11,050 nt of DNA from an uncultured Atopobium sp. (GTDB taxonomy: Bacteria > Actinomycetota > Coriobacteriia > Coriobacteriales > Atopobiaceae): positions 1-11,050 of the forward strand of contig CAMQEO010000035.1 in assembly GCA_946999785.1 (NCBI GenBank). The letters run 5' to 3'. The notes beneath the pieces were generated by a model that ran no database searches, was not told the origin of the DNA, and saw only the letters and a program-made list of their open reading frames with translations. This document shows positions 1-7,874 of this stretch, in pieces (the stretch's first letter is position 1; each line of letters opens with the position of its first letter). Made by a program: the position numbers and the translations under genes.

Positions 1-1
1 G

Positions 2-829
2 CCAAACTTTGGTAAAGCAAAATGGACGCGTAAAGGCGCTCCTCTTGGTAGCTTTACTTGGACTTCAAAGCAACTTGTTGGTCATGATAATGTAGCAAGT
101 ATCTATGCTCCAAATGCAACAGCCGATGGAGAAAATGTCGTAATGCCTGGTACTATAGTTATTACTCCTAACCTGCGAAAAATGACCTTTAATTTAGACG
201 GTGGAACACTTGCAGATGTGGATTCATATAAACCTTGTGCTGAAAACACGTTTAAGCACGAAACACAAAAACTAGAGTGGTTAGTTCCTGAAGGTACAAC
301 AATTGCAAAGCCCACAAACCCAGTAAAAGATGGTTATACATTTGCGGGTTGGAAAGCTCGTCTGAGCAATGCCGAGAACCCCGTGCTCAGCTCATATGAT
401 CTTACATGGAAATTTGCCGATGCGGCAGATGCAGCAAGTGTAATGAATGGGGATCTTGAACTTACAGCACAATGGAATAAAGACGAGGGAACAGGCACAG
501 ATAACCCTACTACAAGCGATTCAGGTACCCAAACCGATACTTCAACTGGTACTGACACGGGTACACAAACTGAAGACACTGGTACGGACACCGACAACCA
601 TAACACGACTAACAACGATAACTCTCACGATACGACAAATGACGGAAACACCGATTATAAGAACGACAATATAAATTCTGGCAAAGATACGGTAATCGGC
701 CAAAAAGATCTCCCCTCAACAGGTGACGATCTGTTTGGAACAGCTCCTTGGGCAGGATATGTGCTGTTATCGCTGGTACTTGGAGCATTTGGCGTATCAT
801 CCGCAGTTCGTGCATACCAGCAAAGGTAA
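2..829 (+). CDS. LPXTG-anchored surface protein with InlB-type B-repeat (C-terminal part, 5' end outside window)
   Basis: The frame is open from the left edge, so only the last 275 residues are seen; the first ATG at 143 is internal. In partial numbering, residues 61-158 look like a Listeria/Bacteroides (InlB B) repeat: it opens MTFNLDGG, has GYTFAGW in the middle and ends LTAQWN. Residues 162-235 form a low-complexity Thr/Asp/Gly/Asn spacer of the kind that crosses the wall. Then come a sortase motif LPSTG (residues 237-241, bases 710-724), a hydrophobic helix (about 249-268) and a short tail ending RAYQQR. The family knowledge is that sortase cleaves between T and G and links the protein to peptidoglycan, and that B-repeats occur in adhesins and other surface proteins. 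The ligand cannot be inferred, because the N-terminal domains are missing. The gene is followed by its own terminator, so it is not co-transcribed with engB. Confidence 0.9.
   Translation, partial: PNFGKAKWTRKGAPLGSFTWTSKQLVGHDNVASIYAPNATADGENVVMPGTIVITPNLRKMTFNLDGGTLADVDSYKPCAENTFKHETQKLEWLVPEGTTIAKPTNPVKDGYTFAGWKARLSNAENPVLSSYDLTWKFADAADAASVMNGDLELTAQWNKDEGTGTDNPTTSDSGTQTDTSTGTDTGTQTEDTGTDTDNHNTTNNDNSHDTTNDGNTDYKNDNINSGKDTVIGQKDLPSTGDDLFGTAPWAGYVLLSLVLGAFGVSSAVRAYQQR
485..706 (+). repeat. Low-complexity Thr/Gly/Asp/Asn wall-spanning spacer
   Basis: This is the coding stretch between the B-repeat and the LPSTG motif. The first half repeats short Thr-Gly-Thr-Asp and Thr-Gln-Thr blocks built on ggtac/acaca units, and the second half shifts to Asn/Asp/Thr/His-rich sequence. 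Such spacers are typically disordered and vary in length between strains by slippage or recombination; that is family knowledge, and no variation can be seen in a single sequence. Confidence 0.7.
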
Positions 830-880
830 GCTCACGCTCATAGACAAGACTTATCTATGCCTCATGCATAGCTAAATACT

Positions 881-920
881 AAACCCACTTCAACTGTAAA
901 AGGTACGAAGTGGGTTTATT
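881..920 (+). terminator. Rho-independent terminator after the surface-protein gene
   Basis: A perfect 11-bp stem is formed by AAACCCACTTC (881-891) and GAAGTGGGTTT (907-917), with a 15-nt loop and a T-rich but interrupted tail (TTTATTTAT). It lies about 50 bp after the stop codon. On the other strand the tail is T-poor, so it acts mainly on the plus strand. Confidence 0.8.
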
Positions 921-1136
921 TATACACAAGCAGGTAGTATGGATCAGAAACGCCGACAACGCACACTCGGCGCATTGCTTTTGTAAAACGCTTACGCATG
1001 TACCAGCTTATGCATGCGCTAGCCACACCAAACGCGCACGCAGACATATAAAAACTTTGTTTAGATGATACTGATGCTCCGTACGTGGTAAGCTTATATA
1101 TTATGTTTTTTAAGCTCCATAAGCATGAATGAAAAT

Positions 1137-1142
1137 AAAGGA
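1137..1142 (+). promoter_or_regulatory. Ribosome binding site deciding the engB start
   Basis: AAAGGA lies 6 nt before the ATG at 1149. The upstream in-frame ATG at 1125 has no purine-rich sequence in front of it, so the ATG at 1149 is the preferred start. Confidence 0.65.
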
Positions 1143-1148
1143 ATATCA

Positions 1149-1736
1149 ATGGCAATTCAATACGAACAAGCACATTTTGAAGCGGCATATGGAACAGCTC
1201 AACAATTACCTGTCTCCACAACGCCCGAAATCATTTTTTGCGGGAGGTCAAATGTTGGCAAGTCGTCGCTCATCAATAAATTGCTCAAACGCAAAGCGCT
1301 TGCACGCACCAGCAGTCAGCCTGGTAAAACGGCAAACATTAACTTTTTTAATGTTGATGGCATTCGTTTTGTAGATTTGCCCGGATACGGGTTTGCAAAG
1401 GTTTCAAAAGCAGAACGTGAGCGTTGGTCAAGCCTGATCAGCGGCTATTTTGAGGATAATCGAAGCTTTAATTTAGTCATATGTTTGATAGATATACGAA
1501 TCGATGCGCAGCAGCTTGATAAAGACATGCTTACCTATGTTATACACGAAGAACTCCCCTACGTTGTGGCTTTTACCAAAGCAGACAAGCTTACACGCTC
1601 TAAGGCTTTAGCTGCCCGAACAAAGCTCTGCAAGGCACTAGAAGTTCCTCAAGATAAAACTATCATTACCTCGGCAGAAACAGGAGAAGGTATGGCAGAT
1701 CTTAGACGCTGTATCGAAGAACATGCGCTGAGCTAA
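1149..1736 (+). CDS. engB: Ribosome biogenesis GTPase EngB (YsxC/YihA)
   Basis: EngB is an essential small GTPase in many bacteria and acts in late assembly of the 50S ribosomal subunit in the cytoplasm. The 195-residue protein is the usual length. All GTPase motifs are visible: P-loop GRSNVGKSS (32-40), a switch I region around TSSQPGKT (54-61), G3 DLPGYG (76-81, with the family's PGYG signature), G4 TKAD (143-146) and G5 SAE (175-177). The start at 1149 is preferred over the ATG at 1125 because only 1149 has a Shine-Dalgarno sequence, and MAIQYEQAHF fits the family's N-terminus. The stop lies 48 bp before the likely helD start, with no terminator between them, so co-transcription with helD is probable (inference). 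The promoter is not clear. The gene is intact, with no missing motif. Confidence 0.97.
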   Translation: MAIQYEQAHFEAAYGTAQQLPVSTTPEIIFCGRSNVGKSSLINKLLKRKALARTSSQPGKTANINFFNVDGIRFVDLPGYGFAKVSKAERERWSSLISGYFEDNRSFNLVICLIDIRIDAQQLDKDMLTYVIHEELPYVVAFTKADKLTRSKALAARTKLCKALEVPQDKTIITSAETGEGMADLRRCIEEHALS

Positions 1737-1775
1737 TAAACAGGTTATGCAAAATGAGTGCAAAAGATTATAGGT

Positions 1776-1780
1776 AAGGA
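1776..1780 (+). promoter_or_regulatory. Ribosome binding site favouring the 1785 start of helD
   Basis: AAGGA (within AGGTAAGGA, 1772-1780) lies 4 nt before the ATG at 1785. The in-frame GTG at 1758 is nine codons further upstream and has only weak purine sequence before it. Confidence 0.5.
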
Positions 1781-1784
1781 CACG

Positions 1785-4067
1785 ATGAATACCATGTCAA
1801 CAACAAACAAAGATGGCAAAGCGAGCAACGCAGGCAAAGCTGACAACGTGCAAGACACGCAATACAACACTATGGATACACACGCTATGAATACACAGGA
1901 AAATAGCACCAGTGATACGCGATCAGATGAAGTTTTTCGCACAGAAGAAAAGCATCTGCACGACGTGTACGCCAAACTCGTCCAAGAGAAAAAGACCTTA
2001 GAAGCGCAGATGATTAAAGCGCACGAACGCGCACAAAAAGATCTTAAAGAAATGTCAAGCGAAGTCCGCCAAAACTTTGGCTCGGATGACGAGGCAATGG
2101 AAACGTATGCTGCAATTGAAACGCTTAACGCTGTTATAGACGTTTACAATCAAAAACACGATTTTGACGCGGATCGTCTTAAACGCATTGATACCCTTTT
2201 GTTGCAGCCATATTTTGCCAAAGTTGTTTTGCAAATGCGAGCTGGTCGTCCGCCGCAAAGCGTGTATATTGGAGCCGCTGGCATTACCGATGAGCACCGC
2301 ATTCCTTTGGTTGTGGACTGGCGAAGTCCCATTGCGCAAACCTACTATAATCAGGAAAATGGGCTGATTACATACGAAGTTAATGGTAAAAAACGCCAAG
2401 TGACACTTAGTTTGCGCCGACAATTTGATATTGTCCGCGATTGTTTGCGCGCATATTTTGATTCGGACATCGCTATTGAGGACGCTCTTTTGAAGCAAGC
2501 ACTTGCTCGTCGGCACTCAGAAAAGCTTCAAGCAATTACTGCCACGATTCAGCGCGAACAAAACAAAATTATTCGTTACAAAGATGTAGAGGCTCTGCTT
2601 ATTGATGGTATTGCAGGATCGGGCAAAACTTCGGTTTTACTGCAGCGCATAGCGTATCTGCTCTACCAGCAAAAAGATACGCTCAGCAGTAAGGATATTT
2701 ACTTTTTTGCGCCCAATGATGTTTTTGCTCAATATATTAATATGGTTTTGCCTCAGCTAGGAGAACAGAACCCACAAACGTTTACGTGGAAATCATTTAT
2801 AGCACGTCTTGGCCTTTCTACGTATGGAAGCGGTGTGGCAACTACCATCGAAGATCTGCATGATCTTGAGCACATGCTTTCGCATATACAAATTAGCGAT
2901 AAAGATATTCAAGAGATAAAGTGCCGCGACACCGTACTACTTAAAGTGGCAAGTATTAAATCGGCGCTCGAAAAGTTTGCTGCTATCGGATGGAATCGCA
3001 AGCGTATTGCCCTTGTCAAAGACGAACTACACGCACGACTTGACAGACGCATTACCGCACTGGCTCAAACGGAAGATTTTCAAGACACGCTTTGTGAACT
3101 TGACGTAGAGCAGCAAATGCAAATTTTTAACGCGGTTATCGCTCCGCAAACTGCAGAAGATACCTTAAAATATGCGCGTATCTACGCTCATTATTTGTAT
3201 GACGAGGCACATGAGGCAATCGAATGCGTAAGTTGGCTTAATTTTGCTCATATTGCACAACACAATCTTGCCCATGAGCACCCTACATCGGTTGAAATAT
3301 ATTACCTCCACCTGCTGTTGTGTGATAGTACGTTTAAGGGAGCACGATTTGTAGTTATCGATGAAGTGCAAGATTACACACCAGCACAACTCTATGTGCT
3401 CACACAAACATTTCACGGTGCGCATTTTATTTTTGCAGGAGACGAGCGACAAGCGCTCACCATCAATCGCAGCAGTTTTTCTGATATCGAGCACGTCTTA
3501 GCTCACGCCAATATTGCATACAAACACATGTTCTTGTCAACGAGTTATCGTTCGGGTAAAGAAATTACAGATTTGTTTTGGAGTATTTATTCGGCGCGCG
3601 AAGGTACCGATATCGTATCGGTGCAAATCGAAGGCGAAAAACCGCATTTTATTAGCTGCGATGAACACGATACTAAAGCCTATGTGGAAAGCTTGCAAAA
3701 GCTTGTAGACGCACGAGATCCGCAGGAATTATGTGCCATCATTACACGCGAAGAACGTGGCGCAAAATGGCTTGCACAGCGCCTGCACGATGGAGTTCAT
3801 TCGCTTACACGTATAAATGCAAACAGCATTTTGCCACAGCATGGCGTAGTTATTATGAACTTAAAACTTGCAAAAGGCCTTGAATTTGACCATGTCATTT
3901 TAGCTGACGCACAAAAAGCCAACTATCCTTGTGATACCGAAGAAAAAGAAGACGTATCGCGCAGATGCCTATATACCGCTCTATCACGTGCAACACATCG
4001 CGTGGATATCGTATCACAGGGAATACTTACACCTCTTTTGGGTAAAAATGACCAGGAAACCAAGTAG
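1785..4067 (+). CDS. helD: HelD-like RNA polymerase recycling ATPase (UvrD/Rep-type superfamily 1)
   Basis: HelD proteins bind RNA polymerase and use an SF1-type ATPase to release stalled enzyme from nucleic acid. They are not ordinary DNA helicases. From the ATG at 1785 the protein has 760 residues, near the roughly 770 of Bacillus HelD. Visible in order are a low-complexity Asn/Thr/Asp/Met-rich N-terminus (1 to about 48), a predicted antiparallel coiled coil (about 54-139, with a turn at NFGSDDEA), the HelD block PYF...YIGAAGI...VDWRSPIAQTYY (142-188), Walker A GIAGSGKT (275-282), Walker B IDEVQD (525-530), motif III GDERQ (552-556), SYRS (587-590), KGLEFD (697-702) and ALSRA (732-736). The long coiled coil resembles the Firmicutes-type class rather than the mycobacterial class (inference). 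A GTG at 1758 would add nine residues. The gene probably forms an operon with engB and is closed by the hairpin at 4153-4184. A UvrD or PcrA call is unlikely because of the VDWRSPI block. Confidence 0.92.
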   Translation: MNTMSTTNKDGKASNAGKADNVQDTQYNTMDTHAMNTQENSTSDTRSDEVFRTEEKHLHDVYAKLVQEKKTLEAQMIKAHERAQKDLKEMSSEVRQNFGSDDEAMETYAAIETLNAVIDVYNQKHDFDADRLKRIDTLLLQPYFAKVVLQMRAGRPPQSVYIGAAGITDEHRIPLVVDWRSPIAQTYYNQENGLITYEVNGKKRQVTLSLRRQFDIVRDCLRAYFDSDIAIEDALLKQALARRHSEKLQAITATIQREQNKIIRYKDVEALLIDGIAGSGKTSVLLQRIAYLLYQQKDTLSSKDIYFFAPNDVFAQYINMVLPQLGEQNPQTFTWKSFIARLGLSTYGSGVATTIEDLHDLEHMLSHIQISDKDIQEIKCRDTVLLKVASIKSALEKFAAIGWNRKRIALVKDELHARLDRRITALAQTEDFQDTLCELDVEQQMQIFNAVIAPQTAEDTLKYARIYAHYLYDEAHEAIECVSWLNFAHIAQHNLAHEHPTSVEIYYLHLLLCDSTFKGARFVVIDEVQDYTPAQLYVLTQTFHGAHFIFAGDERQALTINRSSFSDIEHVLAHANIAYKHMFLSTSYRSGKEITDLFWSIYSAREGTDIVSVQIEGEKPHFISCDEHDTKAYVESLQKLVDARDPQELCAIITREERGAKWLAQRLHDGVHSLTRINANSILPQHGVVIMNLKLAKGLEFDHVILADAQKANYPCDTEEKEDVSRRCLYTALSRATHRVDIVSQGILTPLLGKNDQETK

Positions 4068-4152
4068 GTTTTTATACCGCATCACATGCTTTTCTCAAAG
4101 GGAACAAGCTTAGGGCGTGTACATAAAATCGTAAACATCATAATGTATATGC

Positions 4153-4184
4153 AAACTGCCGGTAAAAGTTTACCGGCAGTTTTT
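4153..4184 (+). terminator. Strong rho-independent terminator after helD, between convergent genes
   Basis: AAACTGCCGGTAA (4153-4165) pairs with TTACCGGCAGTTT (4170-4182), giving a 13-bp perfect stem with a 4-nt loop, followed by T's to 4184. Its position between convergent helD and nifJ suggests it could also serve nifJ. In that direction only three T's follow the stem, so termination would be weaker. Confidence 0.85.
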
Positions 4185-4191
4185 AACGTGC

Positions 4192-4231
4192 TACTCGTTT
4201 TTATACAATACTTTACTCGTTTTTATACAAT
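4192..4231. repeat. Tandem 18-bp direct repeat covering the nifJ 3' end
   Basis: TACTCGTTTTTATACAAT occurs at 4192-4209 and again, identically, at 4214-4231, a 22-bp period. The right copy codes for the last residues of nifJ (LYKNE) and part of its stop codon. The left copy lies just beyond the stop codon and before the terminator hairpin. It looks like a small tandem duplication of the gene end. Confidence 0.9.
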
Positions 4232-7200
4232 TCTTTCAGGCGAACAAGATGCTCCCAACGCTGCATTGCAGACTCTTCGTTTTGCTCAAACAACTTATCT
4301 GCTTGATCGGGGAATTCACGCGTCAGGCGTGCATAACGAGACTCGTTCATAAGGAACTCACGATACCCACCCTTAGGCTCTCTTGAATCCAGCGTAAACT
4401 TACGACCCTTAGGAGCCGCAGGGTTAAAGCGGAATAAGTTCCAATATCCACAATCAACCGCACGTTTCATTTCGTTTTGGCAGTTAGCCATACCGCCCTT
4501 AATGGAATGCATTTCGCAAGGAGAGTATCCAATAATCAACGATGGACCATCATAGGCCTCGGCTTCTGCAACAACCTTAAGTGTTTGGGCAGGATTTGCG
4601 CCCATTGCAACTTGAGCAACATAAACATAGCCATAATTCATTGCAAGCTCACCTAACGGCTTTTTGCAAACTTTTTTACCACTTGCAGCAAATTGTGCCA
4701 CCTGACCAAGATTAGATGCTTTAGATGCCTGACCTCCTGTATTGGAGTACAGCTCGGTGTCAAAGACAAAAACGTTGATGTTGTGACCCGATGCAAGAAC
4801 ATGGTCAAGACCACCAAAACCAATATCGTATGCCCAACCGTCGCCACCAAAGATCCAGAACGATTTCTTGGTCATAAAGTCTTTATTGGCTAAGATGTCT
4901 TGCGCCACAGGCGAATTGAGTTTTTCCAGTTGCGCAATATAAGCAGCTGCAGTAACTTCTGAATCCCCTGCTTGTTTGTGCGAATCTATCCAAAGCTGTG
5001 CAGCGGCGCGCAAATCATCAGAAACTTCAGAAGAAGCAATAAGTTGCTTGGTGGACGCTACCAAACGCGCCTGTTGAGCTTCGTAGCCCAACAACATACC
5101 TAAACCGTGTTCGGCATTGTCTTCAAACAGGGAATTATTCCACGCTGGTCCTTGTCCTTTTTTATTAAGCGTAAATGGCGAACAGGTGGATGGATTGCCC
5201 CAAATTGAAGAACAACCCGTTGCATTAGAAATAAATGCCCTGTTACCAAAGAGCTGAGTTACGCAACGAGCATAACTTGTTTCTGCACAACCTGCACATG
5301 CACCCGAGAATTCAAGGTGAGGATTTTTAAATTGCGAGCCTTTAATTGTTGTGTTTTCAAGCTGCTCTTTTTCCGAAACGTTATCTTCGTCAACGGCATA
5401 ATCCCAAACTTCTTGCTGATCAAGCTCTTGCTCGGTTGGAACCATCGTAAGACAATCTTTTGGACAAACGTATACACAATTGGTGCAGCCCATACAATCA
5501 AGCGGCGAAACAGCAATCGCAAACTTAAGTCCTTCGGCACCCTTGCCTTTTGCGTCAATCATACGCATTTGAGCAGGTGCTGCAGCGGCTTCTGCCTCGG
5601 TCATCGCAATAGGACGAATGGTAGAATGAGGACATACAAATGAGCAGTTATTACACTGAATACATTTTGTTTCATCCCAGTGTGGAACCATAACCGCAAC
5701 GCCACGCTTTTCGTAAGCTGCGGTACCTAATTCGTATTGACCGTCGGCATGATCTTTAAAGACCGAAACAGGTAATTTATCGCCTTCCATCATATTGATA
5801 GGATTAAGTAACGTGCGAACCTGTTTAACAATCTCTGCACGACCCTTAAGCTCTACCGTATGTACTTCATCGTGGATATCTTTCCAACTTTCAGGAATCT
5901 CAATTTGCGTAAAAGCAGAAGCACCAGCGTCGATAGCTTTATGGTTTGCCTCAACAATTGCTTGACCCTTCTTGGAATACGACTTAGTAGCAGCATCTTT
6001 CATGTACCTTATTGCGTCATCAAAGGGCAAAACACCCGAAAGTGCAAAGAACGCCGATTGTAAAACGGTATTCGTGCGTTTACCCATACCAACTTGGCGT
6101 GCCAAGTCGATAGCGTTGATAAGATAAACTTTGATTTTATTCTTATAGATATAGCGTTTAGCCTCGGCATTAAGATGACGATCAAACTCGGCAAAATCCC
6201 ATTGACAGTTAACTAAAAATGTTCCGCCCGGCTTAACATCGCGAACCATTCTAAAGCCCTTAATAATATAAGAAGGGTTATGACATGCAACAAAATTTGC
6301 CTTAGTTACATAGTATGAGCTGCGAATAGGAGCATCACCAAAACGTAAGTGCGAAACAGTTACGCCGCCTGTTTTTTTGGAGTCATACTGAAAATACGCC
6401 TGAACATATTTATTGGTATGATTACCAATAATCTTAATAGAGTTTTTATTTGCGCCAACAGTACCATCGCCGCCCAAGCCCCAGAATTTGCATTCAATGG
6501 TAGACGGATCAGCAGTAGAGGGACAATCGGAGTCTTCTTCAAGCGAGAGATGCGTAAGGTCATCTACAATACCTATGGTAAACTCACGTTGAGGATTATC
6601 TTTTTTAAGTTCGTTGAACACCGCAAATGCCGAGGCAGGAGTGGTATCTTTTGAGCCCAAACCATAACGACCGCCAATTATTGAAATATCGCTTCTGCCA
6701 AGCTCGTACAAAGCTGATACAACATCTTGATAAAGCGGCTCACCAATAGACCCCGGCTCTTTTGTTCTGTCTAAAACAGCCATATGTGTACATGTTTTTG
6801 GCAAAACCTCACCAAAACGCTCTACCACAAACGGACGGAACAGACGAACCTTAATAAGTCCTACCTTTTCGCCTTGTGCGCGCAAGTAATCGATAACTTC
6901 TTCGATAGGATCGCAGAACGAACCCATGCAAACAATAACGCGCGTTGCACAAGGATCACCGTAGTAATTAAAAAGACCATAGTTAGTGCCAATCTTTTTG
7001 TTAATACGGTCCATGCACGACTCAACAATGCTTGGAAGATTGTTATAAACGCTGTTACATGCTTCGCGATTTTGGAAGAAAATATCAGGATTTTGGTGAG
7101 AACCACGCATATGGGGATGCTCAGAATTAAGCGCATGATCACGAAAACGCTGAAGCGCACGGAAATCGTACATACTTTTAAGCTGGTCAAAATCCCACAT

Positions 7201-7752
7201 AGATACTTTTTGAATCTCATGAGATGTTCTAAATCCGTCAAAGAAATTGATGAACGGAACACGGCCCTCAATTGCAGCCATATGTGCAACGGGTGATAAA
7301 TCCATAACCTCTTGTGGATTTGTTTCGGCAAGCATAGCAAAACCCGTCTGACGGCACGCCATAACGTCGGAGTGATCGCCAAAAATGCTCAATGCCTGCG
7401 TAGCAACCGTACGTGCTGCAACATGAAATACGCATGGAAGCTGTTCTGCTGCTATCTTATACATGTTAGGAATCATTAAAAGTAAACCCTGAGAAGCAGT
7501 ATAGGTAGTAGACAGAGAACCTGTTCCCAGCGAACCATGAATGGTACCTGCAGCGCCTGCCTCTGACTCCATCTCGATTACCTTAACAGGTGAACCAAAA
7601 ATATTTTTCATGCCCTGTGCAGACCAAATATCCACATGATCCGCCATAGGGCTTGATGGTGTAATAGGATAAATGCCTGCAACTTCTGTGTATGCATACG
7701 ATACATATGCCGCTGCTTCATTACCATCCATCGACTTGAATTTTCTTGACAT
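4213..7752 (-). CDS. nifJ: Pyruvate:ferredoxin (flavodoxin) oxidoreductase, single-chain
   Basis: This enzyme converts pyruvate and CoA to acetyl-CoA, CO2 and two electrons passed to ferredoxin or flavodoxin. It is central to anaerobic fermentation and works in the cytoplasm as a homodimer. The 1179-residue chain is complete. The substrate-binding domain has YPITPSSPMAD (28-38), with Thr31, Glu64 and Arg114 at the positions known from the Desulfovibrio africanus enzyme. A ferredoxin-like domain carries two cluster motifs (Cys697, 700, 703, 707 and Cys753, 756, 759, 763). Proximal cluster ligands are Cys819, Cys822, Cys847 and probably Cys1079. The thiamine diphosphate motif is GGDGWAYDIG (969-978) with SNTGGQ (1003-1008). 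The chain stops soon after the catalytic core and seems to lack the long C-terminal extension of the Desulfovibrio protein. It starts at ATG 7752 behind a very purine-rich GAGGGGGAGG. It stands alone, without an adjacent ferredoxin gene. Confidence 0.98.
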   Translation of the reverse strand: MSRKFKSMDGNEAAAYVSYAYTEVAGIYPITPSSPMADHVDIWSAQGMKNIFGSPVKVIEMESEAGAAGTIHGSLGTGSLSTTYTASQGLLLMIPNMYKIAAEQLPCVFHVAARTVATQALSIFGDHSDVMACRQTGFAMLAETNPQEVMDLSPVAHMAAIEGRVPFINFFDGFRTSHEIQKVSMWDFDQLKSMYDFRALQRFRDHALNSEHPHMRGSHQNPDIFFQNREACNSVYNNLPSIVESCMDRINKKIGTNYGLFNYYGDPCATRVIVCMGSFCDPIEEVIDYLRAQGEKVGLIKVRLFRPFVVERFGEVLPKTCTHMAVLDRTKEPGSIGEPLYQDVVSALYELGRSDISIIGGRYGLGSKDTTPASAFAVFNELKKDNPQREFTIGIVDDLTHLSLEEDSDCPSTADPSTIECKFWGLGGDGTVGANKNSIKIIGNHTNKYVQAYFQYDSKKTGGVTVSHLRFGDAPIRSSYYVTKANFVACHNPSYIIKGFRMVRDVKPGGTFLVNCQWDFAEFDRHLNAEAKRYIYKNKIKVYLINAIDLARQVGMGKRTNTVLQSAFFALSGVLPFDDAIRYMKDAATKSYSKKGQAIVEANHKAIDAGASAFTQIEIPESWKDIHDEVHTVELKGRAEIVKQVRTLLNPINMMEGDKLPVSVFKDHADGQYELGTAAYEKRGVAVMVPHWDETKCIQCNNCSFVCPHSTIRPIAMTEAEAAAAPAQMRMIDAKGKGAEGLKFAIAVSPLDCMGCTNCVYVCPKDCLTMVPTEQELDQQEVWDYAVDEDNVSEKEQLENTTIKGSQFKNPHLEFSGACAGCAETSYARCVTQLFGNRAFISNATGCSSIWGNPSTCSPFTLNKKGQGPAWNNSLFEDNAEHGLGMLLGYEAQQARLVASTKQLIASSEVSDDLRAAAQLWIDSHKQAGDSEVTAAAYIAQLEKLNSPVAQDILANKDFMTKKSFWIFGGDGWAYDIGFGGLDHVLASGHNINVFVFDTELYSNTGGQASKASNLGQVAQFAASGKKVCKKPLGELAMNYGYVYVAQVAMGANPAQTLKVVAEAEAYDGPSLIIGYSPCEMHSIKGGMANCQNEMKRAVDCGYWNLFRFNPAAPKGRKFTLDSREPKGGYREFLMNESRYARLTREFPDQADKLFEQNEESAMQRWEHLVRLKELYKNE

Positions 7753-7754
7753 AT

Positions 7755-7764
7755 CCTCCCCCTC
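7755..7764 (-). promoter_or_regulatory. Very strong Shine-Dalgarno sequence of nifJ
   Basis: Read on the minus strand, GAGGGGGAGG ends 2 nt before the ATG at 7752. The nearest AGG is close to the start, while the GAGG at the 5' side is about 8 nt away, so either could pair with 16S rRNA. This fits high expression of an abundant metabolic enzyme (inference). Confidence 0.7.
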
Positions 7765-7845
7765 AAGATGTAAATCCAGTCAATAGCCAGCGTCGAAAAA
7801 TGCGCTCGCACGCACAACAAAGCACGATACTTCCCTCTCACCTTA

Positions 7846-7874
7846 GGTATACATACTTACTATGCAAGCACCAA
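7846..7874 (-). promoter_or_regulatory. Possible nifJ promoter
   Basis: On the minus strand TTGGTG (7869-7874) is separated by 17 bp from TATACC (7846-7851), which would give a leader of roughly 85 nt. Both hexamers match consensus only partly. A second candidate is TATGAT (complement of 7966-7971), which would give a leader of about 200 nt. Neither is certain. Confidence 0.3.

Larger units (their letters stand above)
830..1148. other. Intergenic region between surface-protein gene and engB
   Basis: There are about 320 bp without a convincing gene. It holds a small hairpin (CTATGC at 855-860 with GCATAG at 866-871), the terminator at 881-920, and a region around 990-1022 with related 11-bp copies GCTTACGCATG (990-1000) and GCTTATGCATG (1006-1016), which also form an imperfect inverted repeat. 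An AT-rich TATATT at 1097-1102 could be a -10 element for engB, but I find no good -35 at the right distance. A minus-strand frame crosses this region but lacks a ribosome binding site. Confidence 0.6.

Noticed and set aside
916..1221. Minus-strand 101-codon frame across the intergenic region and the engB start
   Set aside because: It overlaps the engB start, has no ribosome binding site, and ends inside the terminator stem of the opposite strand. The sequence resembles no protein I know.
4086..4352. Plus-strand frame across the helD terminator and nifJ end
   Set aside because: It spans a strong terminator hairpin and runs antisense to the conserved nifJ C-terminus.
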